Shown: positions 24,171 through 34,617, counted from the first letter of the stretch. The stretch: DNA of 58,195 nucleotides from Bacteroidales bacterium (GCA_013314715.1 JABUFC010000015.1:1-58195); one strand, 5' to 3'. The notes: generated by a model not told the origin, from the letters alone. A program made the numbers and translations.

Positions 24171-24877
24171 AATGGGGAAAGTGGATAGGAGGTGGTCTTG
24201 GTTGGACCTTGTTTGGACCCATTGGTGCTATATTTGGATTTGCCGCTGGAGCTATTATCGATGCTGACGAAAACATAAATACAGGAAAGAAAGTTACTAC
24301 AAGAGGCGATTTTATTGCAAGTTTTTTGGTATTAGTTGCTGCCGTAATGAAAGCCGATGGAACTGTAAAGCGTTCAGAACTTGATTTTGTAAAAAAAATT
24401 TTAAAAGACTTATTGGGTAATGAAGAAGCTCAAGAGGCTTTACTTACACTTCGTGATATACTTAAAAAAGATATTGCTCTTGAAAATATTTGTTATCAAA
24501 TAAATACTCATCTTGAATATGAATCGAAATTACAACTTATTCATCTACTTATTGGAATTGCTCATGCCGACAATGAATTAGTTAATAGCGAAATACTTGT
24601 AATAAAGAAAATTGCTAATTTATTAAATATTCCTGCTTCTAGCTTTGAATCGTTAATTTGCAGTGGCAGCTCTATAGAAGATGCTTATAAAATTCTCGAA
24701 GTATCGCCCGATGCTAGCGACGAAGAAATAAAAAAGACATATCGTAAGTTAGCTTTAATACATCACCCCGACAAAGTATCGTATTTAGGAGAAGAAATAC
24801 AAAAGAAAGCACAAGAAAAATTTAAGAAAATAAATGAAGCTTATGAAATGATTAAAAAGCATCGAGGCTTTAAGTAA
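24167..24877 (+). CDS. TerB-like plus DnaJ-domain protein (DjlA-like)
   Basis: A 236-aa protein. A glycine-rich hydrophobic N-terminus (about 6-31) can insert in or associate with the membrane. Residues about 45-150 are a TerB/DjlA-central-domain-like helical region ([20 protein letters not shown] and [12 protein letters not shown]). The C-terminus is a J-domain with HHPDKVS. This is the order seen in DjlA, a DnaK co-chaperone at the inner membrane. It shares an ATGA overlap with coaE. Confidence 0.85.
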   Translation: MKWGKWIGGGLGWTLFGPIGAIFGFAAGAIIDADENINTGKKVTTRGDFIASFLVLVAAVMKADGTVKRSELDFVKKILKDLLGNEEAQEALLTLRDILKKDIALENICYQINTHLEYESKLQLIHLLIGIAHADNELVNSEILVIKKIANLLNIPASSFESLICSGSSIEDAYKILEVSPDASDEEIKKTYRKLALIHHPDKVSYLGEEIQKKAQEKFKKINEAYEMIKKHRGFK

Positions 24878-24907
24878 TAGCATATTGCATAAAATTAAAA
24901 AATATAT

Positions 24908-24915
24908 TAGGTTTG
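24908..24915 (+). promoter_or_regulatory. -7 box of the DUF5606-recR transcript
   Basis: TAGGTTTG fits TAnnTTTG, 19 nt upstream of the ATG at 24935, in the 57-nt gap after the DnaJ-domain gene. Confidence 0.45.
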
Positions 24916-24934
24916 CAACACTAAATTTGAATGT

Positions 24935-25453
24935 ATGAAGTTGAATGAAATTTTAACTATTTCTGGCCATTCAGGGCTTTTTAAATTAATTGCTCAAGGT
25001 AAAAACAATATCATTGTTGAATCTTTAGTAGATGGTAAACGTATGCCGGCTTTTTCTACCGATAGACTGAATTCATTGAGCGATATTGCTTTATTTACAA
25101 CAGGCGAAGAATTACCATTAAAAGATGTTTTTCACAGAATGTATGAAGCATTCGATCATAAAGAAGTAGAGCTAAATTTTAAAAAGCAAACAAAAGAAAT
25201 GATTGCCCTTTTCGAGAAAGCTATACCAGAATATGATAAAAATAGGGTTTATACTTCTGATATTAAAAAAATAATGACGTGGTATAATATACTAATAAAG
25301 AATAATTTATTACCATTTGAAGAAGAACTCAAAGAAGATGTAAAAGAAGAAAAAACAGATAATGCTGATTTAGCAATCGAAACAAAAACTGAAGAAAAAA
25401 AATCTGTTAAAAAAACTACCAAAAAGAAAACAACAACTGCTAAAAACGAATAG
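24935..25453 (+). CDS. DUF5606/DUF6852-like protein
   Basis: A 172-aa cytoplasmic protein matching the Bacteroidota family that begins LNEILTISGHSGLFKLIAQG and continues VESLVDGKRMPAF and SLSDIALFTTGEE. The N-terminus has a small SH3-like beta pattern, the middle is helical (about 70-125), and the tail (130-172) is a low-complexity Lys/Glu/Thr stretch likely to be disordered and possibly nucleic-acid binding. The function is unknown. It lies 15 nt upstream of recR. Confidence 0.75.
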   Translation: MKLNEILTISGHSGLFKLIAQGKNNIIVESLVDGKRMPAFSTDRLNSLSDIALFTTGEELPLKDVFHRMYEAFDHKEVELNFKKQTKEMIALFEKAIPEYDKNRVYTSDIKKIMTWYNILIKNNLLPFEEELKEDVKEEKTDNADLAIETKTEEKKSVKKTTKKKTTTAKNE

Positions 25454-25468
25454 ATTTAAACAATTCAA

Positions 25469-26092
25469 GTGGAAAACAAACAATACCCTTCAACATTACT
25501 CGAAAAAGCTGTCTTAGAATTATCTAAATTACCAGGAATAGGACAAAAAACGGCCTTTCGGCTTGTTATGCACATGTTACGAAAGGGTAAGGAACCATTG
25601 CTAAACTTGGCCGATTCATTAAGCAATTTGGCACAAAATGTTAAGTATTGTAAGCGTTGTTTTTCTATTTCTGATAATGATATTTGCGATATATGTGCTA
25701 ATATGCAACGCGATTCATCTTTATTATGTGTAGTAGAAGACGTAAACGATTTAATGGCAATAGAAAAAACACACCAATTCAATGGTCTGTATCATGTTTT
25801 AGGCGGATTAATTTCTCCTATGGATGGAATTACACCTTCGCAATTAAACATTGATGCATTGCAAGCTAGATTAGAAAACGAACCGATTAAAGAAATTATT
25901 TTTGCCTTATCGGCAACAGTCGAAGGCGATACAACTGCATTTTTTATTTTTAAAAAATTTCAACATTATCCTATATTATTTTCTACTATAGCTAAAGGTA
26001 TAGCTATTGGTAATGAACTTGAATACACCGACGAGATAACATTAGCTCGTTCTATTATTCATAGACTCGTTTTTGATGGAAAAAGTAAATAA
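25469..26092 (+). CDS. recR: Recombination mediator RecR
   Basis: A 207-aa protein with the HhH motif LSKLPGIGQKTAFRL (about 15-30), a four-Cys zinc finger (CKRC and CDIC, about 57-75), and a Toprim domain beginning LLCVVEDVNDLMAIE. It works with RecF and RecO in gap repair. It starts with GTG at 25469. recF lies in the same strand order 5 kb upstream. Confidence 0.95.
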   Translation: MENKQYPSTLLEKAVLELSKLPGIGQKTAFRLVMHMLRKGKEPLLNLADSLSNLAQNVKYCKRCFSISDNDICDICANMQRDSSLLCVVEDVNDLMAIEKTHQFNGLYHVLGGLISPMDGITPSQLNIDALQARLENEPIKEIIFALSATVEGDTTAFFIFKKFQHYPILFSTIAKGIAIGNELEYTDEITLARSIIHRLVFDGKSK

Positions 26093-26115
26093 TTGTTTTT
26101 ATTGAAAACAATGTG

Positions 26116-26123
26116 TAATTTTG
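26116..26123 (+). promoter_or_regulatory. -7 box of the beta-barrel protein gene
   Basis: TAATTTTG fits TAnnTTTG, 28 nt before the ATG at 26152, in the 59-nt gap after recR. Confidence 0.45.
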
Positions 26124-26151
26124 TCAAAACTAATTTTAATATTTTATTACT

Positions 26152-26736
26152 ATGAAAAAACTATTTTTATTGACACTTATTTTGTTTGCTGTTAAATTAA
26201 TTCAGGCACAAGAAATGAAACCTGGAAATAATTTATTAAGTATTGGTATTGGTCCTTCGGCCGGATATTGGGGAACTTATAGTGGTGGCACACCAGCATT
26301 CAGAATTGCTTTCGATCATGGATTAAAGGAAATTGGACCTGGAACCTTTTCGATTGGAGGAGCCTTAGGTTTCTTTAATAAGTATTATAAAAGTTATTAT
26401 TGGGACCATAATGGCAATATCCATAATTACAAATGGAGCTATAATTATATCAGCGCTGTGGTTAGAGGAGGATATTATTATAATCTTTCTGAAGTGGGTA
26501 TTCCTGATATGAATGCCTATGGTGGTTTAGGAATGGGACTATTATATTTGAGTTTTAAAGACACATACGACGGTCCTTACGATGGTTATTCAAGCTACGA
26601 TTATTCAGGAGCAGACTTTCTATTTAATTTTTATTTAGGAGCAAACTACTTTTTCAACGATAAAACAGCTGCATACCTAGAATTTGGTTATGATATAAGC
26701 TACGTTACAATTGGTGTTACCTTTAAATTAAAATAA
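26152..26736 (+). CDS. Outer-membrane beta-barrel protein (OmpW/porin-like)
   Basis: A 194-aa protein with a cleavable signal peptide (MKKLFLLTLILFAVKLIQAQ). The rest is rich in Gly, Tyr and alternating hydrophobic strands (ISAVVRGGYYYNL and LGANYFFNDKTAAYLEFGY), ending in an aromatic/hydrophobic strand GVTFKLK. About eight strands are expected. No specific family is recognised beyond a generic outer-membrane beta-barrel. It is monocistronic and converges on the ROK gene, whose stop lies 1 nt away. Confidence 0.75.
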   Translation: MKKLFLLTLILFAVKLIQAQEMKPGNNLLSIGIGPSAGYWGTYSGGTPAFRIAFDHGLKEIGPGTFSIGGALGFFNKYYKSYYWDHNGNIHNYKWSYNYISAVVRGGYYYNLSEVGIPDMNAYGGLGMGLLYLSFKDTYDGPYDGYSSYDYSGADFLFNFYLGANYFFNDKTAAYLEFGYDISYVTIGVTFKLK

Positions 26737-26737
26737 A

Positions 26738-27658
26738 TTAAAAAAACATAGCAGCACTACCCAGAACTGCTGCATTCTTATTTAATAATTGAGAGGGAAG
26801 AATTTGTGTCTTCCCTTTTATTATGGGTAAAACGGATTCATCTACATAAGTTTTAATAACTGGAATCATTAAAGAATGTGCATTGGCTATGCCACCAAAT
26901 AAGAAAATAGCTTCAGGGTTTAATATTAAGATTAGGCTCGAAAGTGATTTACCGAGTATTTCAGAAGTTTTATTAAAAGTTTCTATTGCTATTTTGTCGC
27001 CATTTAATGCCTGTTGGTATAATTCTTTAATACTTATTTTTTCGATAGGTAATCTTCCTTTATTTGAAAATACTAATTCGTTATAGGTTTGTATTATACC
27101 TCTTGAAGAAATAAAGGTTTCGAGACAGCCCTTTTTACCACATGTGCAGAGTCGTTTAGATTCACTACATTTGGTATGACCATATTCACCAGCAAATCCA
27201 TGTTTACCATGAACAATATTACCATTCACATAAATTCCACTTCCTAAACCAGTGCCGAGGGTTAGAACAACGAAATCGTTCATGTTTTGAGCACCACCAA
27301 AAATTTTTTCGCCTATTGCTGCCGCATTGGCATCGTTGGTTAGCTTAGTTGGTAATTGAAACAATTCTTCAAAAATTGAAGTAACGGGAACCATTTCGCC
27401 CCAATTTAAATTAGGTGCATATTCAATACAACCATTGTAATAATTTCCGTTAGGTGCGCCAATGCCAATCCCTTTAACTTGAATATTATTTTTTAATTTA
27501 AAATCTTGGTACGATAAAAAAATGTCTTTTGCTAAACTTTCAATATTGTTATACAAGGTTGTTTGATAAGATCCTTCAAAAACAATTTCGCCTAATTCGT
27601 TAACAATACCATAAACTGTATTTGTTCCTCCAATATCAATTCCAATGTAATAATTCAT
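26738..27658 (-). CDS. ROK-family sugar kinase
   Basis: A 306-aa ROK protein with phosphate-binding DIGGTNTVYG near residue 8, ATP-binding LTLGTGLGSG, and the zinc motif CTCGKKGCLE (about 165-175). There is no N-terminal HTH, so it is a kinase (glucose, fructose or mannose type) and not a repressor. It is the last gene of the LacI-GH92-transporter operon, where it probably phosphorylates the mannose released by GH92 and taken up by the MFS or SSS carriers (inference). Confidence 0.88.
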   Translation of the reverse strand: MNYYIGIDIGGTNTVYGIVNELGEIVFEGSYQTTLYNNIESLAKDIFLSYQDFKLKNNIQVKGIGIGAPNGNYYNGCIEYAPNLNWGEMVPVTSIFEELFQLPTKLTNDANAAAIGEKIFGGAQNMNDFVVLTLGTGLGSGIYVNGNIVHGKHGFAGEYGHTKCSESKRLCTCGKKGCLETFISSRGIIQTYNELVFSNKGRLPIEKISIKELYQQALNGDKIAIETFNKTSEILGKSLSSLILILNPEAIFLFGGIANAHSLMIPVIKTYVDESVLPIIKGKTQILPSQLLNKNAAVLGSAAMFF

Positions 27659-27669
27659 AATTTTAAAAT

Positions 27670-29040
27670 TTAAATTTCTCTTAATATTTTTTTCTTTTTA
27701 TATCCTATAAAGCCATAAAAAGCAAGATATATAAAACCAACTAATGGTACAATAAATGAATATTGAACATTAGAAACATCGGCAATCACGCCCATGAGCA
27801 AAGGAAGCAATGCTCCTCCTACAATTGCCATAACTAGCAACGATGATGCTCTCGATGTATGTATGCCTAATCCGTCAATAGCCAAAGTAAAAATATTAGA
27901 CCACATAATAGAATTGAATAAACCAACTAATACTACCGACCAAATAGCAATTATACTTGATGTTTGAATAACCAATAATAAAAGTAAAACATTAATGATC
28001 GAAAAATAAGCCAACGAATGATGAGCATTTTGAGCTTTCCATAATATAAAAGCACAAATAAATACAAAAATAATATAGAGGCTAGCCAATTCAATATTAT
28101 GTATGTACCATAATAAAATCCATCCTAAAAAAATAGTTATAAAAACTCCTGTAAAAGTATTTTTATTTCTTTGTTCATTCAGTAAAAATGAACCTAAAAA
28201 ACGGCCAAACATTAAACCGGTCCAATAAAGAGATACATATTTGCTGGCATCAAATTCGTTCATATTTCCAATATGAGGTTGTTTTAAAAAACTTATAAGC
28301 ATACTACCAACGCTTACTTCAGAACCAACATACATAAATATTGCAATAATTCCCCATATAAGTTGAGGGTAATGAGAAATGTTCCATTTTTCGCGCGATA
28401 CATTCTCTTTATAATCAGGTAACTTAATAATTAAAAAGAATAGACCTAAAAGAATAAAAATAAAACAAAAAGATAAATATGGAATAATTAACGCATCGGC
28501 ATTTCGATATGCATCACCCGTAAATAATTTAAATACTAGGTAACCACCTATAAGTGGTGCAATGGTAGTTCCCAGACTATTAAAACCTTGTGCTAAATTT
28601 AAACGCGAAGGAGCTGTTTCGGGCTTACCAATGATAGCAACGTAAGGATTGGCAGATATTTGTAAAAGTGTAAATCCAATTCCTAATAAAAATAATCCAC
28701 TTAAAAACATTCCATATGAAACCATTTGAGCAGCTGGATAAAAAAGACCTGTTCCGCAAGCAGCTAAAAATAAACCCAAAACAATTCCATTTTTATAACC
28801 TATTTTATTGATAGGGTCTGTCCATATAGCGCTAATAGTAAAATAGATAAGAGAACCAATAAAATAAGCTCCAAAAAACGAAAATTGGATAATCATTGCT
28901 TGAGCATGACTTAACTGAAATACGCCTTTTAGAAAGGGTATTAAAACATCGTTCATACTGGTTAAAAAACCCCATATAAAAAACAAAATAATAAGCACGG
29001 CTAATGTATAGCTCGATTGATTTATATCTCTTTTTCCCAT
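27670..29040 (-). CDS. FucP/GluP-type MFS sugar transporter
   Basis: A 456-aa, twelve-helix major facilitator of the sugar:H+ symporter (FucP) branch: FFIWGFLTSMNDVLIPFLK in helix 1, QISANPYVAIIGKPE and LNLAQGFNSLGTTIAP in the centre, and SNIFTLAIDGLG in the second half. It would import a hexose such as glucose, galactose, mannose or fucose. Its start lies within the 3' end of the SSS transporter gene (19-nt overlap), and ROK follows 11 nt later. Confidence 0.88.
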   Translation of the reverse strand: MGKRDINQSSYTLAVLIILFFIWGFLTSMNDVLIPFLKGVFQLSHAQAMIIQFSFFGAYFIGSLIYFTISAIWTDPINKIGYKNGIVLGLFLAACGTGLFYPAAQMVSYGMFLSGLFLLGIGFTLLQISANPYVAIIGKPETAPSRLNLAQGFNSLGTTIAPLIGGYLVFKLFTGDAYRNADALIIPYLSFCFIFILLGLFFLIIKLPDYKENVSREKWNISHYPQLIWGIIAIFMYVGSEVSVGSMLISFLKQPHIGNMNEFDASKYVSLYWTGLMFGRFLGSFLLNEQRNKNTFTGVFITIFLGWILLWYIHNIELASLYIIFVFICAFILWKAQNAHHSLAYFSIINVLLLLLVIQTSSIIAIWSVVLVGLFNSIMWSNIFTLAIDGLGIHTSRASSLLVMAIVGGALLPLLMGVIADVSNVQYSFIVPLVGFIYLAFYGFIGYKKKKILREI

Positions 29041-30803
29041 TTTGATTTCGATAAAAAGTAAAACACAAGAACACCACTCATTATGGCAAGCATTAAAAAG
29101 CTAAAACCACTAATATAGCGATGAAAAATAATTTCGCCAATAGAAAATAAAAACATAATAACGGTTAATGAACCTAATAACCAACACAAAAGCAAATATT
29201 TTAGAGGAGATGATTCGGCTACATTATTATTAAATTTTTTCCATCCTGGTCCTATGGGTTTAACTTTATTATAGAAGGATTGTAATTTTTCATCAGATGT
29301 AGGTTTAGTTAATAATGTAACAATAATCCAAACAATACTCGACCAGAAAAGAATAATAAGTAACGAGTTAGGAAAAGTTATTTTATTGTAAACAATAAAT
29401 GGATAAATAATAAAAGGAGCAAATAAAGCAGCAATTTCAGACCATGCATTGATTCGCCACCAATACCATCGCAATAATAAAACAGGACCAATGCCAGCAC
29501 TACATTCAAGTATGAATTTCCAAGCATCGCTAATACGATTTAATTTAGATGTTAAGAATAAACTAAAAATTACAAGTAAAAACAGACTGTAGCGTGATAT
29601 TTTAACATAATAGTGTTCATCTTTATTAGGTTTTATATATGGTTTAAATAAGTCGTTAATAATATAGGATGTTCCCCATAATGATTGACTTGCAATAGTT
29701 GACATATAAGCTGCAAAAAAAGCAGCTACTAACAGCCCAAGTGCTCCCGATGGAAGCAAATCGCGGATAACATATACAAAGCCATCGCCCTTTTGATCAG
29801 CAGGTAACGAAGGGTACAATATTATTGAAACTAAAGCTACCAATATCCATGGCCAAGGACGTATTGTAAAATGAGCGATTTGAAACCACATTGTAGCCAA
29901 TATGCTGTGTTTTTCATTTTTTGCCGACATAATACGTTGTGCAATATAACCACCTCCACCTGGCTCAGCTCCGGGATACCAGCTCGCCCACCACTGAACA
30001 CCAAGGTAAGTAATAAAAGCAACTAAACTTAATCGAAGTACACCCGTTATACTCGGGGCTGAGTTATTGCTTATTTCGGGAAAAAAACTAAATATCCAAG
30101 ATGGAAGCTTAGCTTTTAAACCTTCGATGCCACCAATGGAAGGATGCTGTACTGCAATAATAGCTAAAATAATACAACCTACCATTGCTACTATAAACTG
30201 AATAGAATCGGTTATAGAGGTCCCCATTAAGCCAGATAGAGTAGAGTATAGGGCAATAAATAACATCGCAACCCCAACCCACATCAGATGCGATGAAAAT
30301 GTAAATCCTAAAAAATTAATTTCATTGAATCCCATAAATAATAAGTCGGGAAATAAAACTTTTAATATTTTGACCATGGCTAAATTTACCCAAGCAATCA
30401 CAATAGTATTCATAAAAATTCCAATATAAATAGCTCTAAATCCTCTTAAAAAATGGGCTATTTTTCCAGAATATCGTATGGTAATAAATTCGCAATCGGT
30501 CATTATGCCAGCACGTCGCCATAAACGAGCGAAGAAAAAAACTGTGAGCATACCTCCAAAAACCATATTCCACCAAAGCCAGTTGCCTGCAATACCATTT
30601 TGAGCTACTAGTTCTGTTACGGCTAAAGGAGTATCGGCAGCGAAAGTAGTTGCTACCATACTGGTACCCGCTATATACCAAGGTAAATTTTGCCCGCTTA
30701 AAAAAAAGTTCTTAGTACTTGACGCTTTTTTATGAAAATAAAAGCTTATTAATATGTATAGTATAAAAAACGAAATAACGACTATCCAATCTAAAAGGTT
30801 CAT
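29022..30803 (-). CDS. Sodium/solute symporter (SSS family)
   Basis: A 593-aa protein with about 14 transmembrane helices. SSS signatures seen are KKASSTKNFFLSGQNLPWYIAG (shown here as KNFFLSGQNLPWYIAG) near the N-terminus, FAADTPLAV in helix 2, GLMGTSITDSIQF in helix 5 and ASQSLWGTSYIINDLFKPY in helix 8. Family members import sugars, amino acids or organic acids with sodium. Its position in the mannosidase operon points to a sugar or glycoside. It overlaps the EamA gene by 4 nt and the MFS gene by 19 nt. Confidence 0.88.
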   Translation of the reverse strand: MNLLDWIVVISFFILYILISFYFHKKASSTKNFFLSGQNLPWYIAGTSMVATTFAADTPLAVTELVAQNGIAGNWLWWNMVFGGMLTVFFFARLWRRAGIMTDCEFITIRYSGKIAHFLRGFRAIYIGIFMNTIVIAWVNLAMVKILKVLFPDLLFMGFNEINFLGFTFSSHLMWVGVAMLFIALYSTLSGLMGTSITDSIQFIVAMVGCIILAIIAVQHPSIGGIEGLKAKLPSWIFSFFPEISNNSAPSITGVLRLSLVAFITYLGVQWWASWYPGAEPGGGGYIAQRIMSAKNEKHSILATMWFQIAHFTIRPWPWILVALVSIILYPSLPADQKGDGFVYVIRDLLPSGALGLLVAAFFAAYMSTIASQSLWGTSYIINDLFKPYIKPNKDEHYYVKISRYSLFLLVIFSLFLTSKLNRISDAWKFILECSAGIGPVLLLRWYWWRINAWSEIAALFAPFIIYPFIVYNKITFPNSLLIILFWSSIVWIIVTLLTKPTSDEKLQSFYNKVKPIGPGWKKFNNNVAESSPLKYLLLCWLLGSLTVIMFLFSIGEIIFHRYISGFSFLMLAIMSGVLVFYFLSKSKWEKEI

Positions 30804-31681
30804 AATAATGTTTTTTTAGTATTTAAATTGGGATATAATTGAACAAATAAAATTGCAAAAAATATGAGTGTAGCTCCTAGCATTTGACGAAAAGACATAC
30901 TTTCGTTTAGTATAAATATTCCGCCAAGCATAGCAAATAAAGCTTCGGATGAGAATAAAATACCAGCAACATTAGCAGGTACAAAACGTTGAGCGTATAT
31001 TTGTAGGGTAAAAGCTACTCCAACAGAAAAAATGCCGGCATAGGCAATAGGTAACCAAGCATTTTCTATAGCTTTTATTGAGATATCTTCTGTAAAGATT
31101 GAAAATATTAGGCTTAAAAAACCGGCTGTTAAGAATTGAATACAAGCTAGTGCAATGCTTTTGTTTAATTTTGCATAGCTTTCTACTAAACTTACATGCA
31201 AAGCCCAAAAAATGCTACATATAAACACTAGTAAATCGCCTATTGATAATTTAAAAGTATTAAAATCAAGACTCATAAACAAAAAACCAATAATAGCTAT
31301 GATTATAGCAAACCAAATATATGCTTTTGTAGAACGATTAAGAAAAATTCCTACAATGGGAATAAACACAATATAAAGCGAAGTTATGAACCCCGCATTG
31401 CCGGCTTGTGTATAAATAATGCCTACTTGCTGAAAAGTTGCCCCTGCAAATAACAAAAAGCCTAATACAATTCCAGCTCTTAAAACATTGAATTGAATAT
31501 TTTTAAATGTTTTAAAAAAGACAACTAATAGCAATATGCTACCCATAAAGAAACGTAGTGTATTAAATAAAAAAGGTCCTATATAAAGCATTCCTTCTTT
31601 TTGAGCTACAAAGGCAAAGCCCCAAATCATAGCGGCTAATAATATTAAGCCTGTATGCCAAACAGAATATGTAGCTTTCAT
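30800..31681 (-). CDS. EamA/DMT-family transporter
   Basis: A 293-aa membrane protein with ten predicted helices in two EamA repeats (WGFAFVAQKEGM in the first, FSVGVAFTLQIYAQRFVP in the second). DMT proteins usually export or exchange small metabolites. It shares one base with the GH92 stop and overlaps the SSS gene by 4 nt, so it is an integral part of the sugar operon. Its substrate is unknown. A role in sugar uptake or export of a by-product is possible. Confidence 0.83.
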   Translation of the reverse strand: MKATYSVWHTGLILLAAMIWGFAFVAQKEGMLYIGPFLFNTLRFFMGSILLLVVFFKTFKNIQFNVLRAGIVLGFLLFAGATFQQVGIIYTQAGNAGFITSLYIVFIPIVGIFLNRSTKAYIWFAIIIAIIGFLFMSLDFNTFKLSIGDLLVFICSIFWALHVSLVESYAKLNKSIALACIQFLTAGFLSLIFSIFTEDISIKAIENAWLPIAYAGIFSVGVAFTLQIYAQRFVPANVAGILFSSEALFAMLGGIFILNESMSFRQMLGATLIFFAILFVQLYPNLNTKKTLL

Positions 31682-34617
31682 TACTTAATGCTAATTTCGT
31701 CAATAAAAAAGAATGCTGGAAAACCTTTACCAGGATGCCATTCGGGTAAGTTTCCCGATCGTTTAACAAAAACTTTAATGTATCGGGCTTGGGTAGCCTT
31801 TATGGTTGTTTCAAACCAAGTACTTTGAGCTTTCCAATCTTTACGAGGATGTGTATTATTAATAATAGCAACTTGCTTAAATTGTTTACCATTCATTGAA
31901 ATTGAAAATTCAACATAAGGTGGGTATAAAATCCATGGACTTACATCTTGTAAAAAGTGTGCTGCAAGATATTGAATTGTTTGAACCTTGCCTAGGTCGA
32001 TTATTGCGACCAAATCGGTATCCTGATATCCTTGCCATTCTCCGGTTCTAAAATCGGTCGATCCAGTAATACCATCAATCAATGCAATGTCGCCTCCACC
32101 AGTATATTCGCTACTATATGCTGATAGTATTTTTATAGTTTTTAGAGGATCTAATTTATGAACTTTAAAATTACAAACATGACTATAATGATGAAATTTA
32201 TCAACACAAATAGCTTTTATGTTACAAGTGGAGTCGAGAATTAAAGGTTTTATGTATAGATTCGAATGTTCGGTAGGATTACTTCCATCGCAGGTATAAT
32301 AAATGCGATATTGGCTACTATCAATACTCGAAAGTGTAACAGTTGTTTTATTTTTAAATGCACGAACGCCTTCTGTGTAATAGGGCATAGGAACAAAATT
32401 GTTTTTATCTACAACGGATTTTGGACAATGTTCAGAAGTAGTTGCCCATTTCGAAGGTTTACTTCCCATATAAAAATCTAATTTTCCGCCTTTTAATATA
32501 GTTTGATGGCTTATGTAGCTTTTGTGATAAGGTTTTCCGTTTAATTTTACTTCTTGAATATATATATCGTTTTTGTTTGTTCTATGTGTTTCAATGCTAA
32601 AGGGTTTAGCTAAATTTATTAAGGCTTTGTTTATTATTGGAGTTCCAATCACATATATACTATCACCTGGGCAAACAGGATAAAAGCCTAATGCTGAAAA
32701 AACATACCATGCAGACATTTGTCCACAATCTTCGTTGCCAATAAGCCCATCGGGTTGTGCAGTATAAAAAGAATATATTTTGCTGAGAACTTGTTGGCTT
32801 TTGAAAGGTTTACCTATGTAATTATATAAATATGCTAAATGATGACTAGGTTCGTTACCATGTGCATATTGGCCAATCATACCTGTAATATCGGGTTGAT
32901 TACGTCCGCTAATTTGAGAGTGGGTATTAAAAAGCGAGTCGAGTCGAGCCTCGAGCGAATCGTTTCCACCTAATAATTCGATTAAACCCGATATGTCGTG
33001 TGGAACATAACAAGCATATTGCCAGGCATTGGCTTCGGTATAATGAAAAGTAACATCGTATGGCGAAAATGGTTTTATAAAACTACCATTTAGCCTTGCT
33101 CTAAAAAACTTTGTTACGGGGTCAAAAAGATTTTTATAGTATTGTGAACGCTGAAGATAATGATTGTAAATATTCGTATTATGTATGCTTTTGGCCATTT
33201 GAGCAATACACCAATCATCGTATGCGTATTCAAGCGTTTTAGAAACACTTTCACCATCATCAGAAACTAAAACACATCCATTATTTTCATATTGTTTGAG
33301 TGAAGGGATATCTCTGTTTGCCATAGTTTTCATTGCATCAATGGCTTGGTAGGCATTAAAATTTCGAATACCTTTTTGCCAAGCATCATAAATTACCGAT
33401 ACGGCATGATATCCTATCATACAATTAGTCTCATTTGCTGCGAGTTCCCATATAGGTAATAATTTTGATTGTTCGTATTGCAATAAAAAAGTTTGAATGA
33501 AATCGTTTGTGGTTTGAGGTTCTAAAATAGTCATTAACGGGTGCCATGCACGATAAGTGTCCCATAGTGAAAAAACGGTGTAATAATTACCTTTAGCTAA
33601 AGTGTGAATTTTTTGGTCTCTTCCGCGATATCGTTTATCTACATCATTAAAAATGTTGGGTTGTGTATAACAATGATAAATGGCAGTATAGAATATATTT
33701 TTTGTAATGCTATCGGCATCAATCTCAATTTTACCTAATACATTTTCCCATGCTATTTGAGCTTTTTGTTTATATTTTTCGAAATTCCAGCAAGAAGCTT
33801 CTTGATCTAAATTTTTGCGAGCTCCTTCCATATCGACAAACGATATGGCTACTTTACAAGTTAAGTTGGTATCTCGATTTGAAAAATTAACAAATGCTCT
33901 AATATTTTTGCCTTTTATTTCTGATTGTTGAATAAATTGATGGTCATTAATAATAATTCCTTTGTTGATGAAGGGTTTAGAAAATTTTATGATAAAATAT
34001 ACCTTTTGATTGGTTGCCCATGCGCTACTAAAACGATAGCCTTCAATTTCATCATCACCAATAAAACGTATATATGATTCAATAACTTCATCGCGATGGT
34101 TTAAATCAATAATAACGTTTTGATTTTGGTTAGGTGGAAAGTGATACTGGTGAATACCTACTCGCTGCGTACAGGTAAGTTCAGCGGTTATTTGGTATTT
34201 TTGTAATAGTACCTTATAATAGCCGGGTGATGCTTGCTCTTGTTGGTGTGAAAACGGACTAGCATAACCATCGAAACCGTCTTCGATAGTGCCTGGTAAT
34301 ACTTGTACTTTACCCGTTGTAGGCATAATTAATACATCGCCATAGTCAGAAACTCCTGTACCGCTTAAATGTGTATGGCTAAACCCATAAATAATGCTAT
34401 CGCTGTAATGGTAGCCACTACATCCATCCCATCCTTCGAGTCGAGTATCTGGGCTTAATTGAACCATTCCAAATGGGTAAGTGGCTCCAGGAAATGTATG
34501 ACCGTGGCCGTCAGTGCCTATAAAAGGATTTACATAACATATATATTTAAATTCTGTTTTCTTGTTGCACGATATTAAAAATAATGCAACACTCATTAAA
34601 ACTAAAAAATACTTCAT
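31681..34617 (-). CDS. GH92 alpha-mannosidase, surface lipoprotein, with C-terminal discoidin-like domain
   Basis: A 978-aa protein with a lipoprotein signal (MKYFLVLMSVALFLISC, Cys17). The GH92 core (about 25-700) is clear: NPFIGTDGHGHTFPGATYPF, GYHYSDSIIYGFSHTHLSG, and the catalytic-domain segment GQMSAWYVFSALGFYPVCPG. GH92 enzymes are calcium-dependent exo-alpha-mannosidases that trim N-glycans and yeast mannan. After a chitobiase-like beta segment (about 750-840), residues about 850-978 form an F5/8-type carbohydrate-binding domain. The gene follows lacI by 12 nt. There is no SusC/SusD pair nearby. Confidence 0.95.
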   Translation of the reverse strand: MKYFLVLMSVALFLISCNKKTEFKYICYVNPFIGTDGHGHTFPGATYPFGMVQLSPDTRLEGWDGCSGYHYSDSIIYGFSHTHLSGTGVSDYGDVLIMPTTGKVQVLPGTIEDGFDGYASPFSHQQEQASPGYYKVLLQKYQITAELTCTQRVGIHQYHFPPNQNQNVIIDLNHRDEVIESYIRFIGDDEIEGYRFSSAWATNQKVYFIIKFSKPFINKGIIINDHQFIQQSEIKGKNIRAFVNFSNRDTNLTCKVAISFVDMEGARKNLDQEASCWNFEKYKQKAQIAWENVLGKIEIDADSITKNIFYTAIYHCYTQPNIFNDVDKRYRGRDQKIHTLAKGNYYTVFSLWDTYRAWHPLMTILEPQTTNDFIQTFLLQYEQSKLLPIWELAANETNCMIGYHAVSVIYDAWQKGIRNFNAYQAIDAMKTMANRDIPSLKQYENNGCVLVSDDGESVSKTLEYAYDDWCIAQMAKSIHNTNIYNHYLQRSQYYKNLFDPVTKFFRARLNGSFIKPFSPYDVTFHYTEANAWQYACYVPHDISGLIELLGGNDSLEARLDSLFNTHSQISGRNQPDITGMIGQYAHGNEPSHHLAYLYNYIGKPFKSQQVLSKIYSFYTAQPDGLIGNEDCGQMSAWYVFSALGFYPVCPGDSIYVIGTPIINKALINLAKPFSIETHRTNKNDIYIQEVKLNGKPYHKSYISHQTILKGGKLDFYMGSKPSKWATTSEHCPKSVVDKNNFVPMPYYTEGVRAFKNKTTVTLSSIDSSQYRIYYTCDGSNPTEHSNLYIKPLILDSTCNIKAICVDKFHHYSHVCNFKVHKLDPLKTIKILSAYSSEYTGGGDIALIDGITGSTDFRTGEWQGYQDTDLVAIIDLGKVQTIQYLAAHFLQDVSPWILYPPYVEFSISMNGKQFKQVAIINNTHPRKDWKAQSTWFETTIKATQARYIKVFVKRSGNLPEWHPGKGFPAFFFIDEISIK

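Noticed and set aside
30436-30681. 81-aa minus-strand frame within the SSS transporter gene
   Set aside because: A +1/-1 frame shadow with Arg/Ser/Tyr-rich composition. The SSS frame is intact throughout.
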